Shown here one piece after another: positions 29,611-41,798 of a stretch of 64,000 nt of DNA. Position 1 is the stretch's first letter; every line of letters starts with the position of its first letter. The translations under genes and the position numbers were made by a program. The stretch is from NCBI GenBank assembly GCA_030512295.1, contig JAULSR010000003.1:558001-622000 (forward strand). The letters run 5' to 3'. The notes beneath the pieces were generated by a model. The model did no database searches, was not told where the DNA came from, and worked only from the letters and a program-made list of their open reading frames with translations. Origin of the DNA: Bombardia bombarda (taxonomy: Eukaryota > Ascomycota > Sordariomycetes > Sordariales > Lasiosphaeriaceae).

Positions 29611-32312
29611 ATGCCACAAACTTCGGAGTTGTACCAATTGGTATCAAAGGCGCCGGCCACTTACCACCTGCTTCTGGGTTTTGCCACTCTGTTTACTTTC
29701 CAAATTCTCAGGGCGCGCGCAGCATCGATGGACCCGCCAGACGCCCCAACCCCAATACGAAAGCGGATGACCTCCTATGCCGACGCTCTTCGGGGCTTCA
29801 AAGTTCTTGCGAAGCCCAAGCCCGCTGAGGCCGCCAGTTCAGAACCGGTTCAGGCTCCCGCTGAGAATGTCGCCACCTCTTCGGTTCCTTCTCAAGTCCA
29901 TCCAGTGCCAAACCCGGGTCAAGACCTGGCTCAAGATCCCGCTCAGCTCCTCGCCGCAGCGCATCGCGCAAGCGCGGTTGCAATTCCAAGACCTGTAGAG
30001 ACACTTGTTGTGAAGCCAAGCGCGCAATCTACCGATGAGGAGTCTGTCTCAAAAAAAGGACACGATCTTCCGCCTCAGAAAGAAGCGTCGTCTAAGACGG
30101 CGCTGTCAACGAAGCAGCCGAAGTTTTCGTATGCCCAAGCTGTCAAGGGGAAGCAGTCGGTTATTCTGGGTCCGAAGAAGGCCTCCTCGCCGGCGATTGC
30201 ACCAACAGATCAATTCTCTCCTTCCAACAATCCGCACCTTGCCTCCGACGACAATGCGAAGGCTCCAGAGGCCTCCAAGCAATCGCAGCAGGCAAGCCCG
30301 GCTTCAGAGACCCAAAAGAATGCGCGGCAAACAGGTGTCGCAGCAGACACGATCAAGCAGCAGTCAGATAGTTCTTCGTCTGCCAAACAGCCACCCAATT
30401 CTAGCAAGAACAACAAGGTTCTAGGAACCCCGAAACTTGAGCAGCAAGCAAATTTCACGGCCACCGCGAATGAAAGCCCATCAAAACCCGGCTCGCCCTC
30501 TAAAAAGAGCAAGAAGAAGAAAAAGAAGAAGCGTGCTGAGACCCAGACTCCTCCCAACGAAGCAGACAATGCAGACCTCCAACCTGTGTCTACATCAGCA
30601 ATTTCAGGAGCCGTAGACCCCATAAAGCAGCAGCCCAAGATCAACTTAAAGCCGGATCAAAGTGAAGCAATATCTAAGGCACAGAAACAAGCTAAGCAGA
30701 GACCTTGGGGCAATAGGCGGCGCAGCAACTCCGGCCTACCAAAAATACTGTCGCCTCCCCCGTCCAAGATACCTAACGACGGCAAAAAACCTATCGTCGG
30801 TGGAAACTGCCCTAAAGCTGGACTTGCTCGACGCAGCTCTGCTGATGACATGGCTACGCTTGACGATAACTTTGTCGAGGCCTTGATTCGCAAGGCTGAA
30901 GGAGAAAACAACATTCGTTTAGAGACTGTGCAGCTGAAAGAAGAGCGAACGAGGGCCGTCATCGACGCTCACGACAAGGGCAACATGTCGTATGCAACAC
31001 CCCTCAAACCTGATACGCCAAACAAACACTCAGCTGACGAAATTACAATGAACAGCAACAGCCTATGGGACTCGCAGTACGAATGGGATGTCATGGTGAA
31101 GTGCAGAGACACCTGCTGGAGGGTCCACCACGAGATTCTGAGCCGTGAGTCGGATTGGTTCAAGAAGCGTCTGCCGCCCAAGGATCCGGTATGTGGGATT
31201 CTGCTCTCTGCTTCTCACCTTGCGTGCTACAACGTTCATCCGGTTGGATATGCTGACGTATTGTCTATTCATAGCACGGCGGATACGTCAAGTTCCACTG
31301 CCACGCTCACACCAAGGAGCAGCTGGGGAATGCGCTCAAGTTTATGTATGACAAGAGTAAGTGTGTCCTAGTTACCCGCCATCCCATCACCACACACACA
31401 CCTACTAACAAACTCCCCAGCATACGAAAACTCGGCCCCTCCGCCGAACGAGCCCCTCAACGGCGCCTCCATCCCCCGCAACGTCTTCATGTTCATCTGC
31501 GGCGCCAGCGTCAACTGCCGCAGCCTCATGGACTTTGCCGCCGACGCCATCGACAACATGACGCGCCTCGTGGCCGAGGCGCTCCCGCGCCAGGCCAAGC
31601 CCCGCAGCACCGACCTCTTCCACCTGTACCACCCCTGACGGTGGCCCTGTTCATGCTCTACGGCCAGGGCGAGCGCGCCTGCATGCTGGCGATGCGGCTC
31701 GCCTTGGCCCGGCTGGTGGACGTCTCGCTCATGTACCTGATCCAGAACGAGAGCTTCTACGGCACGTTCATGGCCGAGTGGATGCCCGCGCTGGTGTGGA
31801 ATTGCATCAATGATAATATCTACTTTCGCGATCTGGGATGGTTGGAGAAGGTGGAGGGGGCTGTTGGGAGTGGGGGTGGGAGTGGGGGTGGGAGTGGGCG
31901 GAAGGGTGGAGGGGTGAAGGGGGCTGAGGTGAAAAAGGAGGTTGAGGAGAAGGTGGAGGTCAAGAGGGTTGATGAGAACCCCGTTGTCAACGAGGATGGG
32001 ACAGCCGAGACTGTCCGAAGGTGCGGTGGCAGGCGGGTGTGTGGTGAGGATAGGGATATCGTCGCTGCTGGGGCTGCTGGGGCTGCTGATCCTGCTGATG
32101 CTTTTACTGGCGCTGCTCCTCTTGAGCTTGTGGCTACTGCCAATAGTGACGACGCCGACACGGAGAACAAGATCGAGCTGACGAGGAACGCAGCCGCAAG
32201 TTGCGCAAATGCGCCAACGCGAGCCGCCGCGGCGAACGAGAAATGTGATGATATCACATCTGGATCTGGCACGAAGGACGACAAGATCAGGTTGGTCTTG
32301 CGCACGCCTTGA
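29611..32312 (+). CDS. BTB/POZ domain protein, interrupted by a one-base frameshift
   Basis: Exons 29611-31188, 31275-31356 and 31421 onward. The first ~430 residues are disordered: Ala/Gln/Ser/Lys-rich with an eight-Lys cluster (KKSKKKKKKKR). The BTB domain starts near residue 485: YEWDVMVKCRDTCWRVHHEILSRESDWF, then YVKFHCHAHTKEQLGNALKFMYD and, after the second intron, a helical BACK-like part. The frame hits TGA at 31636-31638 after LFHLYHP (625 residues). A one-base shift reopens LTVALFMLYGQGERACMLAM and continues to 32312 with conserved-looking helices and a Gly/Val/Ala-rich tail. One C missing from the run at 31632-31635 would explain it. The start may be 29611 or 29728; the former adds a short hydrophobic segment. 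Substrate-adaptor or scaffold role is inferred from the domain. Confidence 0.75.
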
Positions 32313-34731
32313 TCATTGATCACGGATCACTAATCTGGCATGAGTCTAATTATGCCCAGAGTTGGATGGCTTCTTTTTATTATTTTCCTGTTGCCTCTCA
32401 TTCTTTCTACGAATGACTGGTATTGGGTTCCACTGGGCGACGGGAGAGAAAATGGCGGTGGGATGGACCCTGGCTGGTCGTATCTGGCGTTCTTTTGCTC
32501 ACTTTGTGGTTTTGATATGCCCTGATTCCTACTCGCAAAATCACCGTGAGCTAGGGATCTACTGCATTTTCTTACAGGAAACTGGATGATGGCGCATGGA
32601 GCATCGGGCGTGGACAGATGCCTATTTTTCTTTTTATTTCTGACGGAGATTTCTGGTCCATCGGAGAGAGGCTGTGGGCGTTTATTAAATGATGTAGTTC
32701 TTAGTTTTGTATTTAGCATAGCGGTATTTTGATGATGCTATAGAGAGGTGCGAGGAATTCGATGGTCATCGGCAACTATTGAGAGCTCTACCCATTTGAT
32801 CAGGTTGTTGTATGTATGATGAACGCAACCCACAATGGGCTAACAGGCTGAGAAGGGGCTCACCATTCCTCCATCGTCACTTGCATACCACGCAGATCCT
32901 TTCGCCTCCTTAGCCATGATACTTAATTAAAAGACATAGAACATGATGACATAACTCGCAATGTCCTTCTGGGCGTATGCACCACGCCGAGAAAGCTGAA
33001 AGAAACAAGATTCTCACACATAACAGAAGGAGACCAAAAGCGGCAAGCTGGCTATCAGGACGGAGGATATCCCATAAACACGCACACGCACACACACACA
33101 TACACAAACACATAGTAACACCAACACAAAGACACCATATACACCATTTGGTTTTGTCTTGGTTAGCAACTACGGTAATCTCAATGGCCCACACAGTCGG
33201 TACACTCCCGCAGCCCAGTCGTATCCGCCGCATTCTTTGACTCGTGCAAAGTACCTTGGCATTTCCAAGCAGTTTATTAATCATGCACTTTAGTATTTCG
33301 AGAACAAAGGAACAGCATAAGCTCATATCTTTTTTTTGTTCTGTTCTTTTTCGACCTGGCTACCTCTGCTACCACCACGGGATAAGCACTACTTTTCATC
33401 AATCCCTGTATCTACGGTACAAGCTTTCTCTTTTTTCTGTCCCGCTTACCCACCTATGCAGTCCAATTCATCGGAAGAGCCGGTCCGCATCTCGGCCGGG
33501 TGGGTTTATAAGCCGGACACGGAGAGAGACATGCAGAGGAAACTCCGGTAACTCCAACGGACAATTTAAAATTACAACTCACATCATCTTTCAAAAAAAG
33601 AGATATTCAGTCGTGCCTTATCTCTTGCCAAGTCAAAAGGATTGATCCCCCACCAGTCAGACTTGAGAAAAACAATTGCACGCCGCCGTGAACAGAATCA
33701 AGTATTAGTCCAAGTCGTGGTCACAAGACCAATACTTTCCCGAAGCAGCCGGCTGGCCGTCATTGGTCATTGGTTAATTCAGTTAGAGAGATACCAATTG
33801 GACACAATCATGCAACGGTAAACACACACACATATCAACAAGACAAAGGAAGACAGCTCATTCGCTTGTCAAGATTCACTTCACTGTAGCAGCTGGAAAA
33901 GCAAAGTAAAGCAGGCCTAGACATGTACATACTGGATAATCTGCCTACTGGCCTCCACAGGCGATTGATAACAATCATCTCCAATCTGAGCGAGTACTAC
34001 TGCCAGGTAGCAGTAACGAAGCCATACCAGGTCTCAATAACTTTCTGTATCATACACGATTTTTGCGTTGCTTGTCCCATAGCTCAACTCATACACACTC
34101 TTCTGCCTTTCTGTCTGAATAGGCTCATGCTCAAATCGCCATCGCAGTCCGATCTGTCTGTTCACTTTATTCTGTTTGTTTTGGTTTGTGTTTATTCATC
34201 TCACCAACACACTCACTCCAGCTCTGCTCGCCCGCGACCATTCCGCTGCGCTGCGCTGCGCTGCGCCCCCTTTCCCTCCAAATGAGAAAACATAAACTCC
34301 TGTTTCCGTTCCCGTTTCCGTTCCGTTGCTTTTTCATCGGTCCCTTCCATTGGGGGTAACCCACTATTCCAGGCCTCGTACAACTTTGTGTGTGTGTCTT
34401 GTCCCAAACCCAACCATAAAGGGAGGCTCAACTTCATAAGGTTAAAAAACAAAACGCCACCAACCGAACAATCTCTCCCCGCGTAACATGTATAGTTGGC
34501 ATAAGGATGATAGAAAAACCAGGACCAAAGACGCATGATGATAGAAAAGCGATAGCTTAAGCCGCTTGGTGCGTGCGTGGACGCGAAGGAAGGATAAGCT
34601 TGAAAAGGATGCAATGCAATCAATGCAGTGCAAAGGCATGTTATCCTTGGCTTACTCTCGTCGTTGTCTGTTTGTTTTGTTTGATATTTTCGTACGTCGT
34701 ATGCAGCAGTAAAGCAAGCGTCGTCGTCATC
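32313..34731. other. Convergent intergenic region
   Basis: 2.4 kb between the BTB gene and the Ser-rich gene. CA-repeat DNA at 33078-33110 and a GCGCTGCGCTGCGCTGCG run at 34246-34265. No supported gene. Confidence 0.5.
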
Positions 34732-35640
34732 TCAATCCATGTAAAAGTCACCCTTCAGGATGCGTTCCTGGATGTGATCTGGCTTCTGCGGTGCGCGGGC
34801 TCTGGGGGCCTGGGCTGGTGGCGCAGGCATGTCGGAGACGGATCTGGCGCGGTCGTGATGGGGGCTGCCTGCTGAGGGCGGGCCGCCGCCGCCACCGTTG
34901 GCGTTACCGCGGGGCGGCGAGCTGCCCATGCCCGAGGCGAAGGAGAAGGACGAGCGGGGACCCGACGTGACGGTGGTTTCGGCACGAGACCTAAGCTGTT
35001 CGGACCAGTTGAAACCTTGGTCTGATCGAGCGGAAAGAGGAGAGCACATCATGTCAGCGCCTGCTCTGGACTGGGTTGCAGTGCTTGCCTGTTGGGATGA
35101 AGAAGATGATGATGGTGGTTTTCCCCACGTGTAGTTGCCGACAGTTGGCGAGACAAGAGGAGGGGGGTTGTTGCTTGTGCTGGTGGCGGCAGCAGCAGCA
35201 GTACTGCTGCGTCGAAGCGACGGCGAGGAAGGCCTACCATTGTTACCAGGGCTGATACCTCCACGCATGCCCCGCATGGCTTGGGTGGCGCCCACGCTCA
35301 TCCGGCGAGCGAAAGGTGTGGTCGGCACGCTGCGGACGGCGTCGTCCTCCTCCACGGCGTTCTCATCTATCGAATCGGCATTGGTGGACATGCTACCACG
35401 CCGCATGAACGAGGCCGAGGATGTCGGCGAGGTACCAGACAGGCCGAGGGTGGTGAGGGACAGTCTGCGGCGCTGCTCATTCAAGGTAGCAGATGTGAGA
35501 GAGCTGGGGAAGCCAGTGGCCGGGTTCTGCGAGAGCGAGTTGGTTCGGAAGAGGTTGGTCAAAGCCGCCGTGGAGGTGACGGACCCGCGTCGCTGTTGTC
35601 GTGCCATGTCGGGCGAGGTATTGTTGTTGTCTGAAGACAT
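34732..35640 (-). CDS. Conserved fungal Ser-rich phosphoprotein-like protein (C-terminal KGDFYMD)
   Basis: Single exon, 302 residues. It is Ser/Thr/Pro-rich with many RRxS/RRxT-like sites (QRRGSVTS, RRRLSLTTLG, MRRGSMS, ARRMSVGAT, LRRSST), strong matches to protein kinase A or other basophilic kinase sites. The end, HIQERILKGDFYMD, is a motif I recall at the C-terminus of similar proteins across filamentous ascomycetes; the function is unknown. The ATG at 35640 is chosen over longer frames that run into promoter DNA. No membrane or catalytic domain is visible. Likely a disordered signalling target. A 5.6-kb gene-free stretch lies upstream. Confidence 0.75.
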   Translation of the reverse strand: MSSDNNNTSPDMARQQRRGSVTSTAALTNLFRTNSLSQNPATGFPSSLTSATLNEQRRRLSLTTLGLSGTSPTSSASFMRRGSMSTNADSIDENAVEEDDAVRSVPTTPFARRMSVGATQAMRGMRGGISPGNNGRPSSPSLRRSSTAAAAATSTSNNPPPLVSPTVGNYTWGKPPSSSSSSQQASTATQSRAGADMMCSPLSARSDQGFNWSEQLRSRAETTVTSGPRSSFSFASGMGSSPPRGNANGGGGGPPSAGSPHHDRARSVSDMPAPPAQAPRARAPQKPDHIQERILKGDFYMD

Positions 35641-38600
35641 TGTGCAAAAAAAGAAGGAATGAGGGTGCCGGTGGGAAAAGGGTGGCCTTTTTATTATCGT
35701 TTCCCCGATAGATGGATGGATGGGCAGATGGTGGATCGGTGTCCGATGGCGGAGTTGTAAAGGAGTCGTGGGAGTCAGAAACACAAGGGTTGCGTTGTTG
35801 AAAGGCGGGTGTGGGAGTGGCTCTGAGAAAAAATGCGCAGGTTATGATTTTGTGTATGAAGGGCCCGCCTCGAACGTTTTGCGAGTAGGAATGGTCCGAG
35901 TGATGTGTGACGATGGGCTTGATGTAGTGGAAGTGAAACACACTCTAGGGAAGCTTTTTTGGGGGGTCGAATGACGCGAGAGGCACCACGCAGGGGATGG
36001 GCGGTTCCAGATTGTCCCCTTCTTTGATATCAATTTGATAGAAAGTGATCGACAGCGCCTCGTTCGATCTGCTCGGCCGCTGCCCTCCTTTACCACAACA
36101 CTACCACGCCGTCGGGGTTTGGCCTTCTCTGCTTTGTCCCTTTTTTGTATCGAGCAGTCCCTTCTTTGATTCAAGCTGGCTACGGATGATGCGAGATCGC
36201 GTGTGACAGCCTGAAACTACCTGTGTCTTGTCGCAGAGGCGGACTATATAGGTGATGATGATTGAGAGTGTGAGAGAAGGATGGAGATGGAGATGGAGAA
36301 TGCGAATGCCAAGTTGGAAGAGATGAGACGGGGGGGATTTACACTTGTCACTTGTTGAGAATCCCCAACTCGGTCATGGCTGCCAGAAGCGATCGCTACT
36401 TCTCCGAACTGCGCAGATGCCACCACTTATCAGCATCTTGATCACACAGCGACACTATTGGCTACCACGCCAGGCAGCGGGGCATTAGCAGGGTCCACAG
36501 CCAATGAGAGGCGCAGGAGCCAAGCGTGCAGCGGTGGTCTTGCCCCCCCATTCGCAGGGGTTGACCCCAGCGCTAACAATTTAAGGCGAAGCCAAGGAGT
36601 CAAGTAGGGTCCCGCAACTCGACGTCACGGACCCACCACAAGGTCACCCACCGTCGAACGATTTGCGGGGTAATAAGGAGAGTGGGCGAGTGGGCGCCTT
36701 TCCCCCCAGTGTCGAAGCCCTTTGGCGGGTTTGACAGGCTAGGCCCATCACGGTCCAGTAGCCACCCAGCAAAAACAAAGTACAGGTACACGTAGCTAGC
36801 TTCGTTGGGCTCTGTTATGAACAAACAGACACATCGGAAGGAAGCAAAGGATTGGGCAGAGCTGTCTGTCTGTCACATGGAAGCAAACGGCCAGACATGC
36901 ATTGGCGGGGAAGCAGCAACAACCATGGTCGGCCAGTCAATACTGAAGTACAAAGCTGAGTAGCCACTCCTGGTATCCGCAATCACGATAGGATTAACTT
37001 TTTGGGCTTGACTAGCGTCGACTTGTTCAGCGGGGAAATAAGAAAAGGGACCTGGCCTTGGCCTTGGGAAAAGGAGAAGGAGGGGAGCTACGACTGTTCT
37101 CAGTGTAGCGTCCCATCGGACGATTGCCCTGGTCCCCCGGTCCACCCACCTGTTCCACCTCTGGCTGCTGCTCATCGTTCGACTATCACTGCCACGAGTC
37201 GTGGCTTCCCAAGATCTGGCCCGTCTCTTATTCTCGTCCGTCTCTCGCCCCCCTCTTCTAGTTATGGATACATTCTAGTTATGGATACAGATAAGGGGAA
37301 GTGGATGGAAGAGGTAGTTCTAGAGGTCCAGTTATCGCCCGTCCCATCTATCTGCACAAACGGGCCAGTAGCAGTAGAGCCGACAGGACAGGGAGACTGA
37401 CAGTACCCCTTATGTCTGAATAAATTGCACCGCCTCTCACCGGTGCTGCAATGCCATGCTGCAAGCGCTGACTAGTGCTTGGATAGGTATGCACCATCCA
37501 CATGTCAGTCAGCACATCGCCCTTCCCTTCCATCCATTGCTCAATGCCAGAATGTGAGAGACCAGAACTCGAAGCAAACTGGTAGCAGGTACGCTATCAC
37601 GAGACTACCAAATGCACTTGGGAACCAAAGTGTGACTGCAACTGTGACTGAAGTGCCACAGGCGCATTACCTCGTCTTGGCTTGCGTTTTGTCGTTTTGG
37701 TCAGAAAGATCGCCCCAACGATCATCTATCACGTTTTGTCTCGCCGCGTTTCCTGACTAGGCTTGTTCTGGCAATATCGAACGTCGAGCCCGTCTCACCT
37801 AGTCTATAATCCCATCCTCAGACACTTTACACTGCATCCCCCCTCTCTCATGTTATGAGCTTGTGTGTGGAGATGTCCCCCGTCGCTCATGCAGCCAGCA
37901 GTAGTCTGCCGAGTCCTTTCCCCACTACTACCGTGCGTATGTGGGCAACGGGCCGGATTTGTGCTACCTCTTTCCATTGCCAGAGAGACGAAAGCAAACA
38001 GCAGATGTTTGCTGAAATTGTACATAAAGTGAGTGCATATGCAGCTTCTTAGCAACACTAGGTAGCCAATATGGGCAAGCGGGCAACCAAACATTGTAGG
38101 GATCTGGATAACTGACAACAACCCCCCCTCGTCTGCATCCACTGGACTGACTGTTATGCACAGATTGGCGAGGCGACTCGTCCCATCAGCTCTCCTTTAG
38201 CCCCATTTTCCTCTAGTTGCCAGGCTGCAGCTGTTAATTGCCTAATTGATTGCACATGCAGCCGTCTAATCAATATGATTGACCTGGGACGGTTGAGGAC
38301 AAGCGGGCGACACACGAAGGGCCATACTTACGAGGTGTGGGCTGTGCCGTCATACCTCTCTACGTTTATTTGGTATGCGTTTTGCGCCGCCTGTGTTGAT
38401 AACCGCAGTGGCGAGGGGACCTCTTGCCGATACGATCCCCAGGGAGATCATTCTCTAAGGTATGCGACGCAAGCCCAAGAACCCACCCTTGACGACGAAC
38501 CCGGGTCCCGACGAAGGACGATACCTACCTACCGGTAGGTAGCAGATAGGGCTACCAAGTGGCGCTCTCGCCATACCGGAGTGACTGTGTATGGTGTGAA

Positions 38601-41214
38601 CCCCATGCGGTTGGTGGTGGCCCTCTGGGCGGACGACTTGGGGCTTCAGGTTGCACATGCTCGTACTGCACTGTACACAAAGTATGTCAGAACCACCCAA
38701 GCCTCTGTCCTGTGTCTCCCATGTGTACAACGCCGCTGCATCAGGATACTTTCGGCCATGGCACTTTGGGCTGTGCTTGCGTCGTCATCGAACCAGGTCG
38801 GGTTCGCCCAGTCGCACAACCTCAACTCCTATAAACAGCAATCGCACCTTCCCTTTACTACAGCAAAAACGAGAAAACTGTCCATTCCCCGCATTTGTGG
38901 CCCTCGGAATGGGCACATGCAATGTACCGCCCGCCTGTTCCCCTCACTCAGCAGCGTTTTCGTTGGAGTCTTGTCCGTCGCGGCCGGCAGGTCTGGGTCT
39001 TCACTCCCTCCTCCTTCTCTACGGCATTCTGCTCCTTGACAGGAAGGCCTTGTTACGCTACCCGGCGTTTGTGGAGCAGCAACCAGTCCAGTTCTTTCTG
39101 GACTCACAAACTGCAACCGTCTCTCGTCGTGCCAACCTTGCCGGCCTACCTGCCTATCTTAAGGTATATTTCTGAAACCGAGTGAGGGGCTCTGTGGACC
39201 TGATGGGTTAGCTTTGAAATCAGACCGCCGCTGATCCAGATTTGTCTGTCTGTCGAAGAGTGATAGTGTCTTGAATCTTCTCTGTCGGCCGGCCGGCGGT
39301 GTATTGACGTTTTGTTCAATCTACTCATATTCCAGTTCAGTTAATTGATTGCGTTTCAGGCTGTCTGGCTGTCTCTCTCTTCCAGGGCTGGCTCGTCACA
39401 CCCACTGGTGGCAATGCGTCTTCGGCTTATATGTAGGGATGGATATACATACCCGATCCGACAACCCAACCACAACATACCTATACGCGTCCATCTGCAC
39501 ACTTGACTGCATACTCGACTGATCGGAAGGGGCAAACAAACCAACGACAACCTCGGCGATATTAACTGTCCAACTACCTTGTCTTGGCTCCTCAGAAGCC
39601 AACGTCTCTCTGCCTGCGAGTCGTTCCATAAACAGTGGCTACTACCACCTCCTCTGCATATGCGTCGAACCAGTCCACAAACATACATACATATATACAC
39701 CCCTGTTGCATACATCATACGGATTTACTGTAACAACTGTCCTATCATGTCCACTCGATGGCTGAGTGCCGAGATCCGGGTATGTATACAACAACAGCCG
39801 TCCAGCGCAAAAGAGACTGACTGGACTGGGGCCAAAAAATACCACCCCAGTGCCCACTTTAAGTGCGTCCGTGTTTTCGATTCGGCGGGAACTGCCCACC
39901 CACTCATGGCGCGATCGGTCTGTGTTGTCCGAATGGGTACTGCTGCTGCGGTAGGTGTGTTTGTCGTACTGATGCATGCCCCGTATGGCTGGTTGGGGAG
40001 GTGGAAGAGCATCCATGTATGTGTGTGTGTGTGTAGTTTGCTGATGGACGTACGTGTCATGCTTGCGCGTACACTACAATAAAGGCAGGCAACAACATGC
40101 AGGTATGGAAGTGTCTAAAAGGGAAAGTAATATTCCGTCGCCAGATCTGAGTAAAAACGGCAATTGATAACGCGTAGATGTTTGTTTTAGCTTCTTTGCC
40201 GCAGCTGCACATGAGGTGACGGGAGGATTACAGATACAGGCGCTAATTCCCCTGGAAGACAAATACGGTACATCATCCACAGCACACCTCAACCTAAATT
40301 AGACCATAACTGAACGGTACTATGAAACGACCCTGGACAAGAGAAACAAAACCAAAACAAAAACATTCGACCCTTTTGCGTGGCGCTGGACCCCTCATTC
40401 ATATTCACATGTGTCAGACTCCTGTGAGTGGCGGCATGCATCGAGCCAAGCACCAGACCCTGGTAGGGGGGACCTGGACCCACATTAGTGTCTTTCCTCA
40501 CCCCTGTTCATAGAGAAAGAAAAGGGGGTCAAGGTTGTGGTAAACAAACCCCTTGATAATGTATAGACTTTCGTATTTCCCTACTACAACATTACAGTAC
40601 ATGTGGTCTCACATCTATCACATTCTACATCCTATCAACTCATTAAGAAAGGCAAATATACAAATAATAGAAGAGCTGGGTTGATTCTGCCTTCCTTCCC
40701 TTATCAAGACCAACCACAAACAAGAAACAACAAATGATGTGCAGCAAGTTTGTGGCAAAAATAACAATACAATACCAGCCTATCCTGTAGTACCTCCCAT
40801 GATTGTCTACCAGATCCAGACAGACGGGCATCTAATAATGGCCTCCTTTTCCCCATCCATCCCTAACTACATGCCGCCGCTCTTGCTCCGTAGTATAATA
40901 ACTGCCTGGCCAAAAAACATGCTTATGACCATACCATACTTTTGATACACCCGCTTGCTCCGCGCTTGCATCCCGCTGACTAATATGAGTCCCAAACACC
41001 CGATAGGAAAAAAAAAAGAAGAAACAAAACAAAACATCGAGAGGAGAAGAAGCAAAGCCACTGCTTGACCGCCCCCCAACAATCAGTCCCCAGATCGCTA
41101 TATACCATACCATACCATACCATCCCATCCCATCCCATCCCAAAACACACCAAGCAGCAGCCTCCACAATAGATACTACCCGCCAGCATACCACAGGCCA
41201 CACCCCCACCCAAA
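35641..41214. other. 5.6-kb gene-poor region
   Basis: No coding sequence is supported over 5.6 kb upstream of the minus-strand Ser-rich gene. Short simple repeats occur: TGTCTGTCTGT near 39243-39254, CATACATACATATATACA near 39680-39700, GTGTGTGTGTGT near 40020-40035, and CATACCATACCATACCATCCC near 41107-41140. The size suits long regulatory DNA or an unspotted non-coding transcript. Confidence 0.45.
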
Positions 41215-41746
41215 TCAAAAAGGATACCCCCCACCCGTCCCCGTCCCCATCATCCCGTCCATCCCAAACCACGCCGGCTCCGACATGAAGTACCGCATCC
41301 CCGTCTCCATGCCCATCATGCTGAGCCCGCCGTCCACCACCCCGCCCAGCGTCAGGTCCACCGCCTGCGCAAACCCGTCCCCGACGTTCAGGCTCGCGTA
41401 GTCGAAGTCGCCCACAAACGCGCTGCTCAGCCATGGCGCCGGCCCGGACCCGGCCTCTGTGCTGTGGGGGTTAGGTAACATGAATGGGTTGATTTGTTGT
41501 TGTTGTTGTTGTTGTTGTTGAGTGCGGCTGATCCAGCCGTTGCTGTTTCCGCCGTTATCATTACCATTATCATTGTTGTTGTTGTTGTTGTTGCTCCCCG
41601 AGGAAGCAGCAAGTAAATCCGCCACGGTAGTACCACCCGCATTCGCACTGGCATTCGCCGCCGCCGCAGCAGAATTATTCGTTGCAATCTCTGACAACAA
41701 CTGCAACGGTGTATTCGCGGTAGTAGAGTAATCCGTCGACATCCTC

Positions 41747-41798
<52 letters not shown>

